The notes under the pieces are model-generated. The model was not told the origin of the DNA. It worked only from the letters and a program-made list of their open reading frames with translations, and searched no databases. DNA of 64,000 nt. Source: Thiomicrorhabdus sp. Milos-T2. GTDB taxonomy: Bacteria; Pseudomonadota; Gammaproteobacteria; Thiomicrospirales; Thiomicrospiraceae. How positions within the stretch are numbered: the stretch's first letter is position 1; the number at the start of each line of letters is the position of its first letter. The stretch spans positions 248,001-312,000 of the forward strand of contig NZ_KL370891.1 in assembly GCF_000702325.1 (NCBI RefSeq). The letters are read 5' to 3'. The translations under genes and the position numbers were made by a program. Shown in pieces: positions 8,141 to 17,684 of the stretch.

Positions 8141-8956
8141 ATGAGTGCTAAAAATAGCGGAACTCCAACCATATTGAAAAAAATTATTTTTCGTAAATTG
8201 GAAGAAATTCAAGAGGGTTGCGACCGTATTCCATTAAGAGAAATGAAGCAAAAAGCGATGATGGCTTCTACCACTCCTACACGTGGTTTTGCAGATGCGA
8301 TGCAAGCTAAATTAGAAGCAGGGGAATCAGCGGTGATTGCTGAAATTAAAAAGGCCTCTCCAAGCAAAGGGATTTTGCGTGACCCATTTAATCCAGTTGA
8401 AATTGCCAAAAGTTATGAAGCTAATGGTGCAGCTTGTTTGTCGGTATTAACCGATAAAGACTTCTTTCAAGGTTCAAATGAATATCTTCAGCAAGTTCGT
8501 GAAGCGGTCGATTTACCGATTATTCGTAAAGACTTTATTGTAGATGACTACCAAGTGTATGAAGCACGTGTAATCGGTGCAGATTGCATTCTATTAATTG
8601 CCGCCGCTATTGGTGATGCACAAATGTATGAATTAACCGAAACCGCTTTGACGTTAGGTATGGATGTATTAGTTGAAGTGCATAACGAAGAAGAGTTAGA
8701 ACGTGCTTTACGTTTGCCTTTACCCATGATTGGTATTAATAACCGTGATCTTCATTCTTTTGATGTTTCATTAGAAACCACTATTCGTATGTTGGATATG
8801 ATTACAGACGACCGTATTGTGATTACAGAAAGTGGAATTTTAGGGCAAGAAGACGTCGCTAAAATGCGTGAACATCATGTCAATAGTTTCTTGGTGGGTG
8901 AAGCGTTTATGCGTGCAGAAAACCCAGGTGAAAAACTCGCGGAATTGTTTCAATAA
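8141..8956 (+). CDS. trpC: Indole-3-glycerol phosphate synthase
   Basis: Ring closure of the phosphoribosylanthranilate product to indole-3-glycerol phosphate. The 271-residue single-domain TIM barrel (no fused TrpF) has [11 protein letters not shown] near 67-77, [25 protein letters not shown] with the catalytic lysine, [18 protein letters not shown] and ITESGI. It begins 70 bases after trpD, preceded by TAAAGGAAAA. MITE copy 2 starts six bases after its stop and could serve as the operon's terminator hairpin. trpF, trpB and trpA are not in this window. Confidence 0.96.
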   Translation: MSAKNSGTPTILKKIIFRKLEEIQEGCDRIPLREMKQKAMMASTTPTRGFADAMQAKLEAGESAVIAEIKKASPSKGILRDPFNPVEIAKSYEANGAACLSVLTDKDFFQGSNEYLQQVREAVDLPIIRKDFIVDDYQVYEARVIGADCILLIAAAIGDAQMYELTETALTLGMDVLVEVHNEEELERALRLPLPMIGINNRDLHSFDVSLETTIRMLDMITDDRIVITESGILGQEDVAKMREHHVNSFLVGEAFMRAENPGEKLAELFQ

Positions 8957-8962
8957 TTCTAT

Positions 8963-9122
8963 GAGACCTTTGCACGAGATAGGTGCGAAAGAAAAATGAG
9001 GTAAAATTTGCCTGATTGCGGCGGAAAACGCAGGGAATAGCTAGCTATTCGCTAGTTTTTTCAACAAAAATCAGGTGAATTTTAACCATTTTTACTCGTG
9101 CATACTCTCGTGCAAAGGTCTC
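8963..9122 (-). mobile_element. MITE copy 2 (160 bp) directly after trpC
   Basis: Same family as the element between trpE and trpG but in the opposite orientation. It begins GAGACCTTTGCACGAGATAG and ends CTCTCGTGCAAAGGTCTC. It is flanked by exact 5-bp duplications TCTAT (8958-8962 and 9123-9127), which mark it as an insertion. Confidence 0.92.
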
Positions 9123-9180
9123 TCTATAGCTATCTCAAGTTTAGTTTCTTGGGCGCAAAATTCTCAAAATAGGAATCAAA

Positions 9181-9597
9181 ATGAGTATTAAAGTAAATTG
9201 GCAAGGCGGTAAGGCATTTGAAGCAACTTCATCAACCGGCCATAAAGTGATAATGGATGCTTCTAAGGAAGTTGGGGGAGAAGATAAAGGTTCTCGTCCT
9301 ATGGAGCTTTTATTGATGGGCTTGGGTGGTTGTTCTGGGATTGATGTGATGATGATGCTGGAAAAAGGCAAGCAGAATGTGAAAGGTTGCCAAATGGAAA
9401 TTACCTCAGAACGTGCTGATGCGGTGCCAGCGGTTTATACTAAAATTAATCTGCATTTTACTGTTACGGGCACAGATCTAAATGAAAAGAAAGTAGCTAG
9501 AGCAGTAGAGTTATCAGCAGATAAATATTGTTCGGTTTCTAAAATGTTAGAAAAAACAGCAGAAATGACCCATAGCTACGAAATTATAGAAGCCTAA
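9181..9597 (+). CDS. OsmC family peroxiredoxin-like protein
   Basis: The 138-residue protein matches the OsmC/Ohr fold, close to the YhfA-like branch. Cys51 in GLGGCSGID and Cys117 in KYCSVSKML are the two conserved thiols; in OsmC and Ohr they reduce organic hydroperoxides, but for the YhfA branch the substrate is not established. There is no signal peptide, so it is cytoplasmic. It starts at ATG 9181 just after MITE copy 2. It converges with the LuxR gene, whose stop is only six bases beyond its own. Confidence 0.85.
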   Translation: MSIKVNWQGGKAFEATSSTGHKVIMDASKEVGGEDKGSRPMELLLMGLGGCSGIDVMMMLEKGKQNVKGCQMEITSERADAVPAVYTKINLHFTVTGTDLNEKKVARAVELSADKYCSVSKMLEKTAEMTHSYEIIEA

Positions 9598-9603
9598 TTT
9601 GAT

Positions 9604-10503
9604 CTAATCAATCTTATTTAAACAAGCTATTAATCGAGCTCTCGTGGGTATATTAGTTTTTAAATAAATATTCGCTAAATGATTTTCAATGGTTTTGATG
9701 GATAGTTGCATTTTTTGAGCAATTATATTATTACTGATTGCTTGGATTAAATAAAAACATATTTCTTTTTCTTTAATAGACAATCCGCTAAATTGGTCTT
9801 TAAAAACGAACCCTCTAATGAAATATAAATCTAACACTTTTTCAATTTTAAAGAGCGCATTCTTTTTTTGTAAAAAGGGTGTTTGAGTAATGAATTCAAT
9901 AGGTAGGCTCCTGGTTTTTTTCAAGTTAATATCATGAAGTATTTGAAGAAACTCATCGTCAACATGATTAAAAATCCCGGAAGACTCACAAATGGCATTG
10001 GCATATGGTTTAGTTATCCATTGATGTTGATATATAGATAAGATATTTAATCTTAAAGCCTCTATTAAGTTAGGAATAATTAAGCTCAAATACTCTAAAT
10101 CTAGGCTTGAGAACCCAGTTTTCATGTTATTAGGTGAAAAATAAAAGTGGTGGGTAATATTAGAGTCATGGCACTCAATGCATTCTATTACCTGCTGCGA
10201 TGACTGCAAAGACAAGCATTCTGAAAATCTATCAGATAAAGAATTTTCATTAGAATTCATTGTGTTTTTAGCTGGCTGAGGTGAAAAAAATAGCTTTTCA
10301 TTGTTGTTAATTTTTAGAGGGTAAGATGGGGCTAAATCTATTTGCCAATAACACTCTCCTAAGCAAATTATTTGATTTATTTCTTCATAACAAGCTATTT
10401 TAAATTGCTCTAAAGTATTGCCTTGGGTGTGATGATAAATTTTGGCGATACAGTCGCCAAGTTTTTCATTATTCGAAGGTTGTTTTAACTGTAGAAAAGA
10501 CAT
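9604..10503 (-). CDS. LuxR-type transcriptional regulator (downstream member of a tandem pair)
   Basis: A 299-residue protein with a C-terminal LuxR/FixJ helix-turn-helix at about 236-299 (SIKEKEICFYLIQAISNNIIAQKM, then the recognition helix in SIKTIENHLANIYLKT). The N-terminal 230 residues are not a recognisable receiver domain. They may be a GAF- or autoinducer-like sensor, and they share PNLIEALRxNIL (about 140) with the neighbouring upstream regulator. The gene follows that regulator after 12 bases, indicating co-transcription. The HTH is divergent, with few acidic or charged landmarks, so its DNA target cannot be guessed. Confidence 0.8.
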   Translation of the reverse strand: MSFLQLKQPSNNEKLGDCIAKIYHHTQGNTLEQFKIACYEEINQIICLGECYWQIDLAPSYPLKINNNEKLFFSPQPAKNTMNSNENSLSDRFSECLSLQSSQQVIECIECHDSNITHHFYFSPNNMKTGFSSLDLEYLSLIIPNLIEALRLNILSIYQHQWITKPYANAICESSGIFNHVDDEFLQILHDINLKKTRSLPIEFITQTPFLQKKNALFKIEKVLDLYFIRGFVFKDQFSGLSIKEKEICFYLIQAISNNIIAQKMQLSIKTIENHLANIYLKTNIPTRARLIACLNKID

Positions 10504-10515
10504 AATGCGTGTTTC

Positions 10516-11478
10516 TTAAAAATTTTGCCGAGTTAAATAGGCTATAGCTTGATGGCGAGAGTTAATGTTCAGAGCCTTAAAAATCTCTTTTAAATGATTG
10601 TTAACTGTATTGGGTGAAAGGTTCAAGGTTTTGGCAATTTCTTTGTTAGATTTACCTATGATTAACTCCTTACAAACTTCTATTTTACGCTTACCAAGTG
10701 TTTTAATAACAGGTGGTGCTATTGCTTCAATGTACACTATGCCCTTATGATTTTGAGTTTTAAATATAAGGTTATCAACTTGTAGATTATTATTTTCTGT
10801 GCTGATTTTGAAAAGTACTTTATTGTCTTTAATAAGTGATTTACTATGTAGTAGGTTTAAAAAACCTTCTTCAGCTTCAATAATATTGCCATAAAAATCA
10901 GCAACGGCACGAAAAGCAAAAGGGGTGTCTGACTTTTGTTGAAAAGAGTTTAAAATATTAACTCGTAAGGCTTCAATAAGATTAGGGTACAAAAAATCAA
11001 AAGATTTTTTTTCAGCTTCTGAAAATTTATGTTCGGGGTCATGACGCGCTAACGTTATTAAATTCATCGTTTGGCTTAATGGATTAACTGAAACCGTCAT
11101 AACAGAGTGATAAAGACTAAACTCTTCGCAATACATCTTATACATATCTGATTCATACCATTCCTCTTCAGGCACAATATCTAAAATATCAAAAGTTTTA
11201 CCTTGATTACCTAAAACAACCCCAAATACCTGTTCTATTTGTCGAGAAACGGTTGGAATATGATGACAGTGCTCAATGAAATTTTCTGGTAATTTATAAG
11301 TAAAACTATCATTATTGTAAAACTTACTATCGATTTCGCATCGAGTAATCCAAGTACCACTATCAATCTTAAAATGTTCAGAAATCAAGTCAAAACAACA
11401 TTGTTTAAATTCATTTATCGGTTTTGAATAAGCTTTTCGATATAACTCTTGAACGAGTTGATTTGTGTTCTTAATCAT
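10516..11478 (-). CDS. LuxR-type transcriptional regulator (upstream member of a tandem pair)
   Basis: A 320-residue protein with a typical C-terminal LuxR helix-turn-helix (GKRKIEVCKELIIGKSNKEIAKTLNLSPNTVNNHLKEIF, about 257-300). The N-terminal part is unrecognised but shares YPNLIEALRVNIL (about 167-179) and overall layout with the downstream regulator, so the pair arose by duplication. It is transcribed divergently from the autotransporter gene that starts 440 bases away. Control of that gene is plausible by position only. No phosphoacceptor receiver domain is visible. Confidence 0.85.
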   Translation of the reverse strand: MIKNTNQLVQELYRKAYSKPINEFKQCCFDLISEHFKIDSGTWITRCEIDSKFYNNDSFTYKLPENFIEHCHHIPTVSRQIEQVFGVVLGNQGKTFDILDIVPEEEWYESDMYKMYCEEFSLYHSVMTVSVNPLSQTMNLITLARHDPEHKFSEAEKKSFDFLYPNLIEALRVNILNSFQQKSDTPFAFRAVADFYGNIIEAEEGFLNLLHSKSLIKDNKVLFKISTENNNLQVDNLIFKTQNHKGIVYIEAIAPPVIKTLGKRKIEVCKELIIGKSNKEIAKTLNLSPNTVNNHLKEIFKALNINSRHQAIAYLTRQNF

Positions 11479-11918
11479 TGATTTAGCCTTTTTGTTCTAT
11501 TGCACTCAATTGGACGCTTAAATTGGGATATTTATAACTTTACAAAGGGTACAAAATTTAATTTTAAGTATAAATCATCTATTAATTTAGATAAAAACTT
11601 ATATTCAATATTTGAGTATTTTTGTCGATTTAATAGCCTATTCCCCCTATTGTTATCTAGTTTTTTGTGGATGATTAATTTTTATATATCAAGATAAACC
11701 CATGAAACTGACTTAGTTTAGCAATACAACACGCAACAAATATTACACATCTAATTTTAAATGACTTTTGTGACATGATTGTTAACAGCCTATACCACCT
11801 ATTTAATTCGTATTTTTATGTATATAAAATCCTCTGTGTTAATTATATTCAATATGGAATTGACTATAAAAGTCGCTTAAATAGCGCTTTTTGAAGAAAT
11901 TCAACTAGGAAACATAAA
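11479..11918. other. 440-bp divergent intergenic region, AT-rich
   Basis: Lies between the LuxR pair and the autotransporter. It holds a possible short ORF (11500-11697) that I do not trust. It also has an imperfect dyad around 11632-11652 (AATAG...CTATT) and a TTGACT at 11860 without a well-spaced -10. I see no convincing promoter or operator. Confidence 0.4.
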
Positions 11919-14732
11919 ATGACTCATAAAAAAAATATACATTCTAAGAAATCATTTGCATTTACAGCTATAGCGGGCTCGGTTTTGCTAGCCATGTATG
12001 CAGGACAAGTTCAAGCGGCTCCAAAAAACTGTGCCGCCGGGGTTAATTGTGTTTTGGCTGACAATGACGCTGCAACCATTAATTCTGGCATATCAGTTCT
12101 TGATGTCGACGGATGGTCGGGAACCCCCGACCCAAGTAATATTAGCGTGACTAATAACGGTTTAGCTAAACGCATTACGCCAGGCAATGGTGATGATTTT
12201 GTGATTAACAATTATGGCACGATTAGTAACACTGCTGGGGTAGGAGTTTATGCTTATGGAACTACTAATTTAAGTATCACTAATAGCGGCTCATCATCAT
12301 CTATTGCTGGTACCAATGCAGATGCAATATTTATTGCAGATGATGGAACACCATTTTCTGTTACGTCGATAGTGAATGATGGAAGTATTACAGGTGGATA
12401 TACTGGTATCAATCTTAGTGGTAATGATAGCGGTTCAGCAACAACTAATAGTACTGTGACGACATTGCAAAATAACAGTAATGCCGTTATTCAAGGTACA
12501 GATAATTCAGCCATTTATGTTGGGCGTACAGACATTACAACGTTCCAGAACTATGGCAATATTAGCTCTACGAATTCATCTGTTGGGTTTCCCGTAGTCC
12601 GAATTACTGATGGGTCAACCATCGGGACGTTAACGAACTATGGTCAAATCTCTAATACAGTCAACGGCAGTGGTTCAGCAATAAAGCTTGAAAGCGGTGC
12701 CTCAATTAATAACTTAACGAATAATGGCGACATATTCAACAATGACAGTCTCTATTCAACCATTCTTGTTCCGAATGGCTCTATAACCGGGTATCTAATT
12801 AACAGCGGGCTAATTGATAATCAGAATAATGGTCGTGCACTTTTTTTGGGCGCATTCAGTGGTAATGGTACCACCATTATAGAAAATGGACAAAATGGGA
12901 CTATCAGCACAGCAGGTATTACAGCCGTTGAGTTTGCGGCTGCAAATATCGATAAGTTTATTAACTCAGGTGTAATTGTTGGTAATTTAGTTTCAGCAAC
13001 TGGTGCATTAAACCAGGTGAAAATTGGCGGTAACAACACCGCTGTTTTTAATGGTCAATTTCAGGTTAATGATGCTGACGTTGTTTTTGATAACGGTGCT
13101 TCATATACCCCGTTTGCTAACCAGCAAATACAGGCAGCGAACGTCATTCTTAATGGTGGTACGCTGGTATTAAACCCTAATGCGGCCTCTGCGGTCGGGG
13201 GTACTATAAGTAGTAATACCAATACTAATCCACAGTTTTTCAGCGATTTCACTGGTAGCGGTGGTGATATTGATGTTGTTATTGTTAACAACACTACCTA
13301 TGGCAAACTTGATGTTGATGGAAATGTTGATTTAAATAACACCACCATGAGTATTGATATTCAGCAAAATGGTCAATTGACTAATGGAAACTTGTTTCCA
13401 GATGTGATTAAAGTAACATCAGGTAATAGTATCAACTACGGGACATTTAATATTTCTGATACTTCTGCGTTGTTTGATTTTGATACCGTTCGATTTTCTA
13501 ATAAACTAAATTTAAGTCTTACTGCAGATGGGCAGGGTGAATCAAGCCAAACACAACCTAATAATGGTGGTGGCTCAAATACAGGTAATCTTGTTAGTGC
13601 TGTAACAAGCACCGGGGCAACCAGCGCGCAAGGTATTGCACCTATTGTGCAAGGTTTAGCAAATAATTTTGCTAATAACGGTACAACAGGTAATACGCAG
13701 CTTGATCAAGCGGTAGGTTTAAGTGGTCTAGGTCAATACTCTACTCAGCAACAACTTGCTAACGCGGTTGCATCTTTGGCACCAGCCTCAACTGGAGCGG
13801 GGCAACAGGCAACTTTTGGTGCATCACAAGTCATGAATGTTATTGCAGAGCGTAGTGACTTTACTCGTGGTTTAAGTGCCAGTGGTATGAATGGTGGTGA
13901 TAATTTTAGCAATAAGCAATTTTGGATTCAGCCATTTGGTAACTGGACAGAGCAAGATGATCAAGACGGGGTAGCAGGTTATAAAGTGGATTCAAAAGGT
14001 TTGGTTATTGGAGTTGATGGTGATATATCATCTTCGGTTAAGCTTGGTACTGCTTTCTCAGTAAGTAATAGTAATGTGGATAGTAAGCAAAGTATTGGTG
14101 GTTACGATACCGATGTAAGCTCATACCAGTTATCACTTTATGGAACAAAATCATTCTCAGATACTCTGGTTATGAATGGTAGTGTGAGTTTAGGTACTTC
14201 AGACTATGATACAAAACGAACCCTGTTTGATAACAGTCAAGCAAAATCAAGCTATGGTAGTACGCATTCACATGTTAATGCTGAATTAGAGAAGCATTAT
14301 CCAATCACAGAAAAACTTGATTTAACAGCATCATTAAATCTAGATTACCATAATGTAAATGTTGACAGTTACAAAGAGTCTGGAGCTGGAGCACTGAACT
14401 TAAATGTAGATAACCAAAGTTACGATAGCTTAGTGACTAGTGTGGGTGGTAAGTTAACCTATGTACCTTCAGACAAATGGATTACTTTTGGTGAAATGAC
14501 GGTTGGGCATGATTTTTTAACGGATAAAAATACCGTAACATCTTCGTTAACTGGTACAGGTGCAAGCTTTTCAACAGAAGGCATTAAGCCAGATGAGAGA
14601 GTTTATAGTGCTGGTATAGGAGCTAAATATACTACGGATTCAGGTGCAGAATTCTCTACAAAGTATGATGTAAATACTCGTGAGAATTATGTGGATCAAA
14701 CGGTTTCTGCCAATTTACGAATTTTGTTTTAA
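11919..14732 (+). CDS. Autotransporter adhesin-like outer-membrane protein (type Va)
   Basis: A 937-residue secreted protein. The signal peptide has basic residues, a hydrophobic stretch and cleavage near VQAAPK (about 32-34). The passenger (about 35-650) is rich in Asn, Gly, Ser and Thr, with repeated short units of the type ITNNGxI / LTNYGxI spaced along it, as expected of a beta-helix. The C-terminal domain (about 668-937, beginning FWIQPFGNW) is a 12-stranded autotransporter barrel ending in the canonical aromatic residue, SANLRILF. The passenger has almost no cysteine and no visible protease triad, so adhesion is more likely than enzymatic activity. A terminator follows 40 bases downstream. 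Confidence 0.9.
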   Translation: MTHKKNIHSKKSFAFTAIAGSVLLAMYAGQVQAAPKNCAAGVNCVLADNDAATINSGISVLDVDGWSGTPDPSNISVTNNGLAKRITPGNGDDFVINNYGTISNTAGVGVYAYGTTNLSITNSGSSSSIAGTNADAIFIADDGTPFSVTSIVNDGSITGGYTGINLSGNDSGSATTNSTVTTLQNNSNAVIQGTDNSAIYVGRTDITTFQNYGNISSTNSSVGFPVVRITDGSTIGTLTNYGQISNTVNGSGSAIKLESGASINNLTNNGDIFNNDSLYSTILVPNGSITGYLINSGLIDNQNNGRALFLGAFSGNGTTIIENGQNGTISTAGITAVEFAAANIDKFINSGVIVGNLVSATGALNQVKIGGNNTAVFNGQFQVNDADVVFDNGASYTPFANQQIQAANVILNGGTLVLNPNAASAVGGTISSNTNTNPQFFSDFTGSGGDIDVVIVNNTTYGKLDVDGNVDLNNTTMSIDIQQNGQLTNGNLFPDVIKVTSGNSINYGTFNISDTSALFDFDTVRFSNKLNLSLTADGQGESSQTQPNNGGGSNTGNLVSAVTSTGATSAQGIAPIVQGLANNFANNGTTGNTQLDQAVGLSGLGQYSTQQQLANAVASLAPASTGAGQQATFGASQVMNVIAERSDFTRGLSASGMNGGDNFSNKQFWIQPFGNWTEQDDQDGVAGYKVDSKGLVIGVDGDISSSVKLGTAFSVSNSNVDSKQSIGGYDTDVSSYQLSLYGTKSFSDTLVMNGSVSLGTSDYDTKRTLFDNSQAKSSYGSTHSHVNAELEKHYPITEKLDLTASLNLDYHNVNVDSYKESGAGALNLNVDNQSYDSLVTSVGGKLTYVPSDKWITFGEMTVGHDFLTDKNTVTSSLTGTGASFSTEGIKPDERVYSAGIGAKYTTDSGAEFSTKYDVNTRENYVDQTVSANLRILF

Positions 14733-14773
14733 CCTTAAACTATTTACACGCTAAAAAAGTGTAAAAAATAATT

Positions 14774-14826
14774 AGCCAGTATTTGTTGAACTCTTTTTAA
14801 GATAGCAACAATTACTGGCTTTTTTT
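14774..14826 (+). terminator. Terminator of the autotransporter gene
   Basis: GCCAGTATTTGTTG (14775-14788) pairs with 14806-14819 with one mismatch, followed by a run of T at 14820-14826. Confidence 0.8.
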
Positions 14827-14833
14827 GTTAATA

Positions 14834-15017
14834 GAGACCTTTGCACGAGAGTATGTACGAGTAAAAATGGTTAAAATTCACCCGATTTTTGTTGTACCCC
14901 AAGGGCACTTCCGTTGGGCGACACCTTGCGAATAGCTAGCTATTCCCTACGTTTTCCGCCGCAATCAGGCAAATTTTCCCTCATTTTTCTTTCGCACCTA
15001 TCTCGTGCAAAGGTCTC
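14834..15017 (+). mobile_element. MITE copy 3 (184 bp), long variant
   Basis: Same ends as the other copies and the same orientation as copy 1, flanked by exact 5-bp duplications TAATA (14829-14833 and 15018-15022). A 33-base block at 14895-14927 (starting TACCCCAAGGGCACTTCC) replaces about eight bases found in copies 1 and 2. The block is shared with copy 4. Confidence 0.92.
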
Positions 15018-15042
15018 TAATAGTCTATTTTATTATTTTGGA

Positions 15043-16389
15043 GTGATTATATTACATAGCAAAAAATTACTTAAAAAAATCATCCCCATTACTTTTTTTG
15101 GATTAACTATCCAAATAAGTTTTGCGCAAGATATTTCGTTACAAAACCCAAATGCTAAATATGCAGATCGTAGTTGTCCGTTAAAACAGCATATACAGTA
15201 TAAAACGGCTTTTGATGCTGATTGTCGTTGTGGTAAAAACGCCAACAAGAGCTTTGGGTTAGAAGAGTGTATGCGTCTAACTGAAGTGGCCTTAAACCGA
15301 GGTAGTACTATTGGTGACGGGCCTTCGTTTGCAACTTGGCATAATGCTCATATAAGCGGTGGTTTTATTGATTATGACAACAATGAATTGATTGCTTCCG
15401 TGTATTGGGATAATTCTAAGGACGGTAAAGGCTTGGTGGTTGCTTATAATTTGGATGATTGGTCACGTCGTTTTATTAGCGGTAATGCTCAAGATGAGTA
15501 TGGCCCAACAACAATTGCTAAAGGTCCAGATTTTAAAATGTTGAAGGACATTAAGCCTGGTCCTGATGGAAATTGGTATGGGTTTAGCTATGTTTATCGA
15601 AAAAATAGTAAGGAAAGTTTTGGTAGTGCTCCCGTTATTTTTAAAGTAAATCCAAAAACTGGAGATAGAAGTATTGTTTGGGAGGGGCGTAATCCCAAAT
15701 ATGGTCAATGCCCTTCCGGGCGTAAAAGTATTAAACGCCCTTCTCAAAAGTTTGTTCAATATACTCAAGAGGCTTTTACCATTGACCCTAAAGATGGTTC
15801 ATTTATTGTGAGTTTTAACAATAACAAAATGGGTGGCACTGGGTTTGGTCGTGTGAGTACAGATGGTAAGAAATGCGACATCATAACTGTAACAGGAAAA
15901 CGAGATGATGGTCTTAAAAAAGGTCGTGGTTTTGATTTTCGTGGGCCAATGTTGGGCGCTTTTTTGCATGATGGCAAACTCTACAGCCATTCAACAGGTG
16001 AAAAAACATTATTTGAAATTAACCCAGATACTGGTGACCATAAAGCACTTATGAAAAAATCTCCAAAGCCGCAAGCCTGGAGACATGTTCAATGGGATGA
16101 TAAACGTGGGCTGTTTTGGATTTCAGGAAAAATGAATTCCGCGATGGTTACGGCATGGAAACCAGGTTGGAAAAAAGTGCTAATTACGGATAAAAGTTGT
16201 AGCGGTCGAGATAAAGATTGGGCTGATTGGTTTCATTTATGCAAAGAAGGCCCTTTATCCACTTTGACTTTAAATTATGGACCTATGTGGTTAAATAAAA
16301 AGACAGGGACATTATTGTTTGGTTATGATTCTGTTGGAATTGTAGAGTATGAACCTGAAACTGGGAACTCTATTAACCGAAGTCTTTAA
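15043..16389 (+). CDS. Unrecognised secreted protein, possible beta-propeller
   Basis: I do not recognise this family. From a GTG at 15043 it gives 448 residues with a basic, hydrophobic signal peptide (HSKKLLKKIIPITFFGL...SFAQ, cleavage near residue 30). The mature part has several cysteines near its N-terminus (CPLKQ, CRCGK, LEEC) and repeated FxxxPxTGD segments: KVNPKTGDR, EINPDTGDH and EYEPETGNS. These suggest propeller blades. No ATG exists at a position that keeps the signal peptide, and the best ribosome binding site (TTGGAG) overlaps the GTG. MITE copy 3 ends 25 bases upstream, so the native 5' end may have been displaced. Confidence 0.6.
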   Translation: MIILHSKKLLKKIIPITFFGLTIQISFAQDISLQNPNAKYADRSCPLKQHIQYKTAFDADCRCGKNANKSFGLEECMRLTEVALNRGSTIGDGPSFATWHNAHISGGFIDYDNNELIASVYWDNSKDGKGLVVAYNLDDWSRRFISGNAQDEYGPTTIAKGPDFKMLKDIKPGPDGNWYGFSYVYRKNSKESFGSAPVIFKVNPKTGDRSIVWEGRNPKYGQCPSGRKSIKRPSQKFVQYTQEAFTIDPKDGSFIVSFNNNKMGGTGFGRVSTDGKKCDIITVTGKRDDGLKKGRGFDFRGPMLGAFLHDGKLYSHSTGEKTLFEINPDTGDHKALMKKSPKPQAWRHVQWDDKRGLFWISGKMNSAMVTAWKPGWKKVLITDKSCSGRDKDWADWFHLCKEGPLSTLTLNYGPMWLNKKTGTLLFGYDSVGIVEYEPETGNSINRSL

Positions 16390-16511
16390 TTATAGCGTTT
16401 AGGTAAATTGTTTAGTATTTTGTAGCATGTATTGTACGTTGCTTAGTAATAATACAGATTGCTAAACACTGTATGACTTTTTATCGCTAATCGCGGTGTT
16501 CTTTACTTATT

Positions 16512-16547
16512 GAAAATCGTTGCTAATATTTATTTTCAACGGTTTTC
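16512..16547. terminator. Stem-loop between convergent genes
   Basis: GAAAATCGTTG at 16512-16522 pairs with 16537-16547 over 11 positions with one G-U. It lies between the secreted-protein gene and the convergent lipoprotein gene, so it may end both transcripts. The rest of this 278-base gap shows nothing clear. Confidence 0.5.
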
Positions 16548-16667
16548 TCTTAAATGAAGCTTTTTATTCTACATCCTACCTTTGTATATTCTGTTGAGAG
16601 TTAGTTTTCTATAAGCATAGTGCAGATAGTGATTTGGGTCCTGTATTTATTTGACTCTTCTTAATCA

Positions 16668-17531
16668 TTAAGGGCGGGTAGTTTCGTTCCAAATACTTTT
16701 CCAATTTTTTACCCAGCAACAATGATGGTTGTAGTTTTGCATCACTTTAACGCGGGCTGTATTTTCCATTGTTAATTCTTGCATGTATGAATCAATTACA
16801 GGTTTAGGCATAATTTTGTCGTGCTCTCCTATAAGGTGAGTTTGTTTAATTTTGCTTAGTTGATGAATATAGTCAACAGGATTTAAAGATTTGTTTAGAG
16901 GGCTAATTTTTTGGAGTTGAGTCCATTTTTTGGGATTTAAGTTTCCAGCCACGGTAATTAGCATTTTTACATCTGTTCGTTGAGCTGCTATCAGTGCTGC
17001 TACTGTTGCTCCTCCTGAGTAACCTACTAAAACAATCGATTCCGCATGACTTTTCTTTATGAGTGTTTGTATCGCTTTGTTCATAGCTTGAATGACTTTT
17101 GTGGAAAATCGTGCATCTGTCCAATAGGTGGCTTTACAGTTTTTAGTTGTGTTTGCAGTGAATTGACAAGGTCGTGCTAGGTAAGCCACTGATTGATTAG
17201 GGTGTTGTAGCGCTAGTTTTAAGGCAAGTGGGTTTATTGGTGTTGGATTTGACGAAATTATGCTTTTAGAGAGCCAGGCTAATCCATCTCCTTCAATGTA
17301 TATGGTAAGTAGCTTAGAGTGCTGGTTTTTTAAGTATTTAGGTTGGTAGCTGATAATATCAAATGCTTGGGTTTTAATTAGTATTTTTTGCCAGTTATTT
17401 CTTTTTATGAGGGTTTCTGTTGTTTGAATGCGTTCAGTTACCGAGGGCACGATACTGCAAGAACTTAAAGATACTAAAATAAGCATCGTAATTAGGGATA
17501 TGATTATATTTTTTTTAGAAAATTTGTGCAT
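16668..17531 (-). CDS. Lipoprotein with alpha/beta-hydrolase fold
   Basis: A 287-residue protein with a lipoprotein signal: hydrophobic segment 9-22 followed by the lipobox LSSC with Cys25, so it is probably anchored in the envelope. The nucleophile elbow GYSGG lies near residue 170, followed by ATVAALIAAQR. A late HDKIM and a NYNHHCCW could supply the acid and histidine of a Ser-Asp-His triad. The YIEGDGLAWL segment near 77 looks like the oxyanion region. The substrate cannot be told. It is on the same strand as the FadL-like gene 150 bases upstream. Confidence 0.75.
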   Translation of the reverse strand: MHKFSKKNIIISLITMLILVSLSSCSIVPSVTERIQTTETLIKRNNWQKILIKTQAFDIISYQPKYLKNQHSKLLTIYIEGDGLAWLSKSIISSNPTPINPLALKLALQHPNQSVAYLARPCQFTANTTKNCKATYWTDARFSTKVIQAMNKAIQTLIKKSHAESIVLVGYSGGATVAALIAAQRTDVKMLITVAGNLNPKKWTQLQKISPLNKSLNPVDYIHQLSKIKQTHLIGEHDKIMPKPVIDSYMQELTMENTARVKVMQNYNHHCCWVKNWKSIWNETTRP

Positions 17532-17684
17532 AAAAAACCATTTGGGTAAGTAGCCTTTAAGGTGTTGAAGATATTGTGAGAGACGATGAATTTATTGATA
17601 AGGGTGTATTCCTAAATTTTTAGTCTAAATACATCTTTCACTATTTTCTGGCACCACGGGGGCTTGCAAAGGACTTGTATTTTT

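Noticed and set aside
11500-11697. 65-codon ORF between the LuxR pair and the autotransporter
   Set aside because: Low-complexity AT-rich translation with no ribosome binding site and no recognisable motif.
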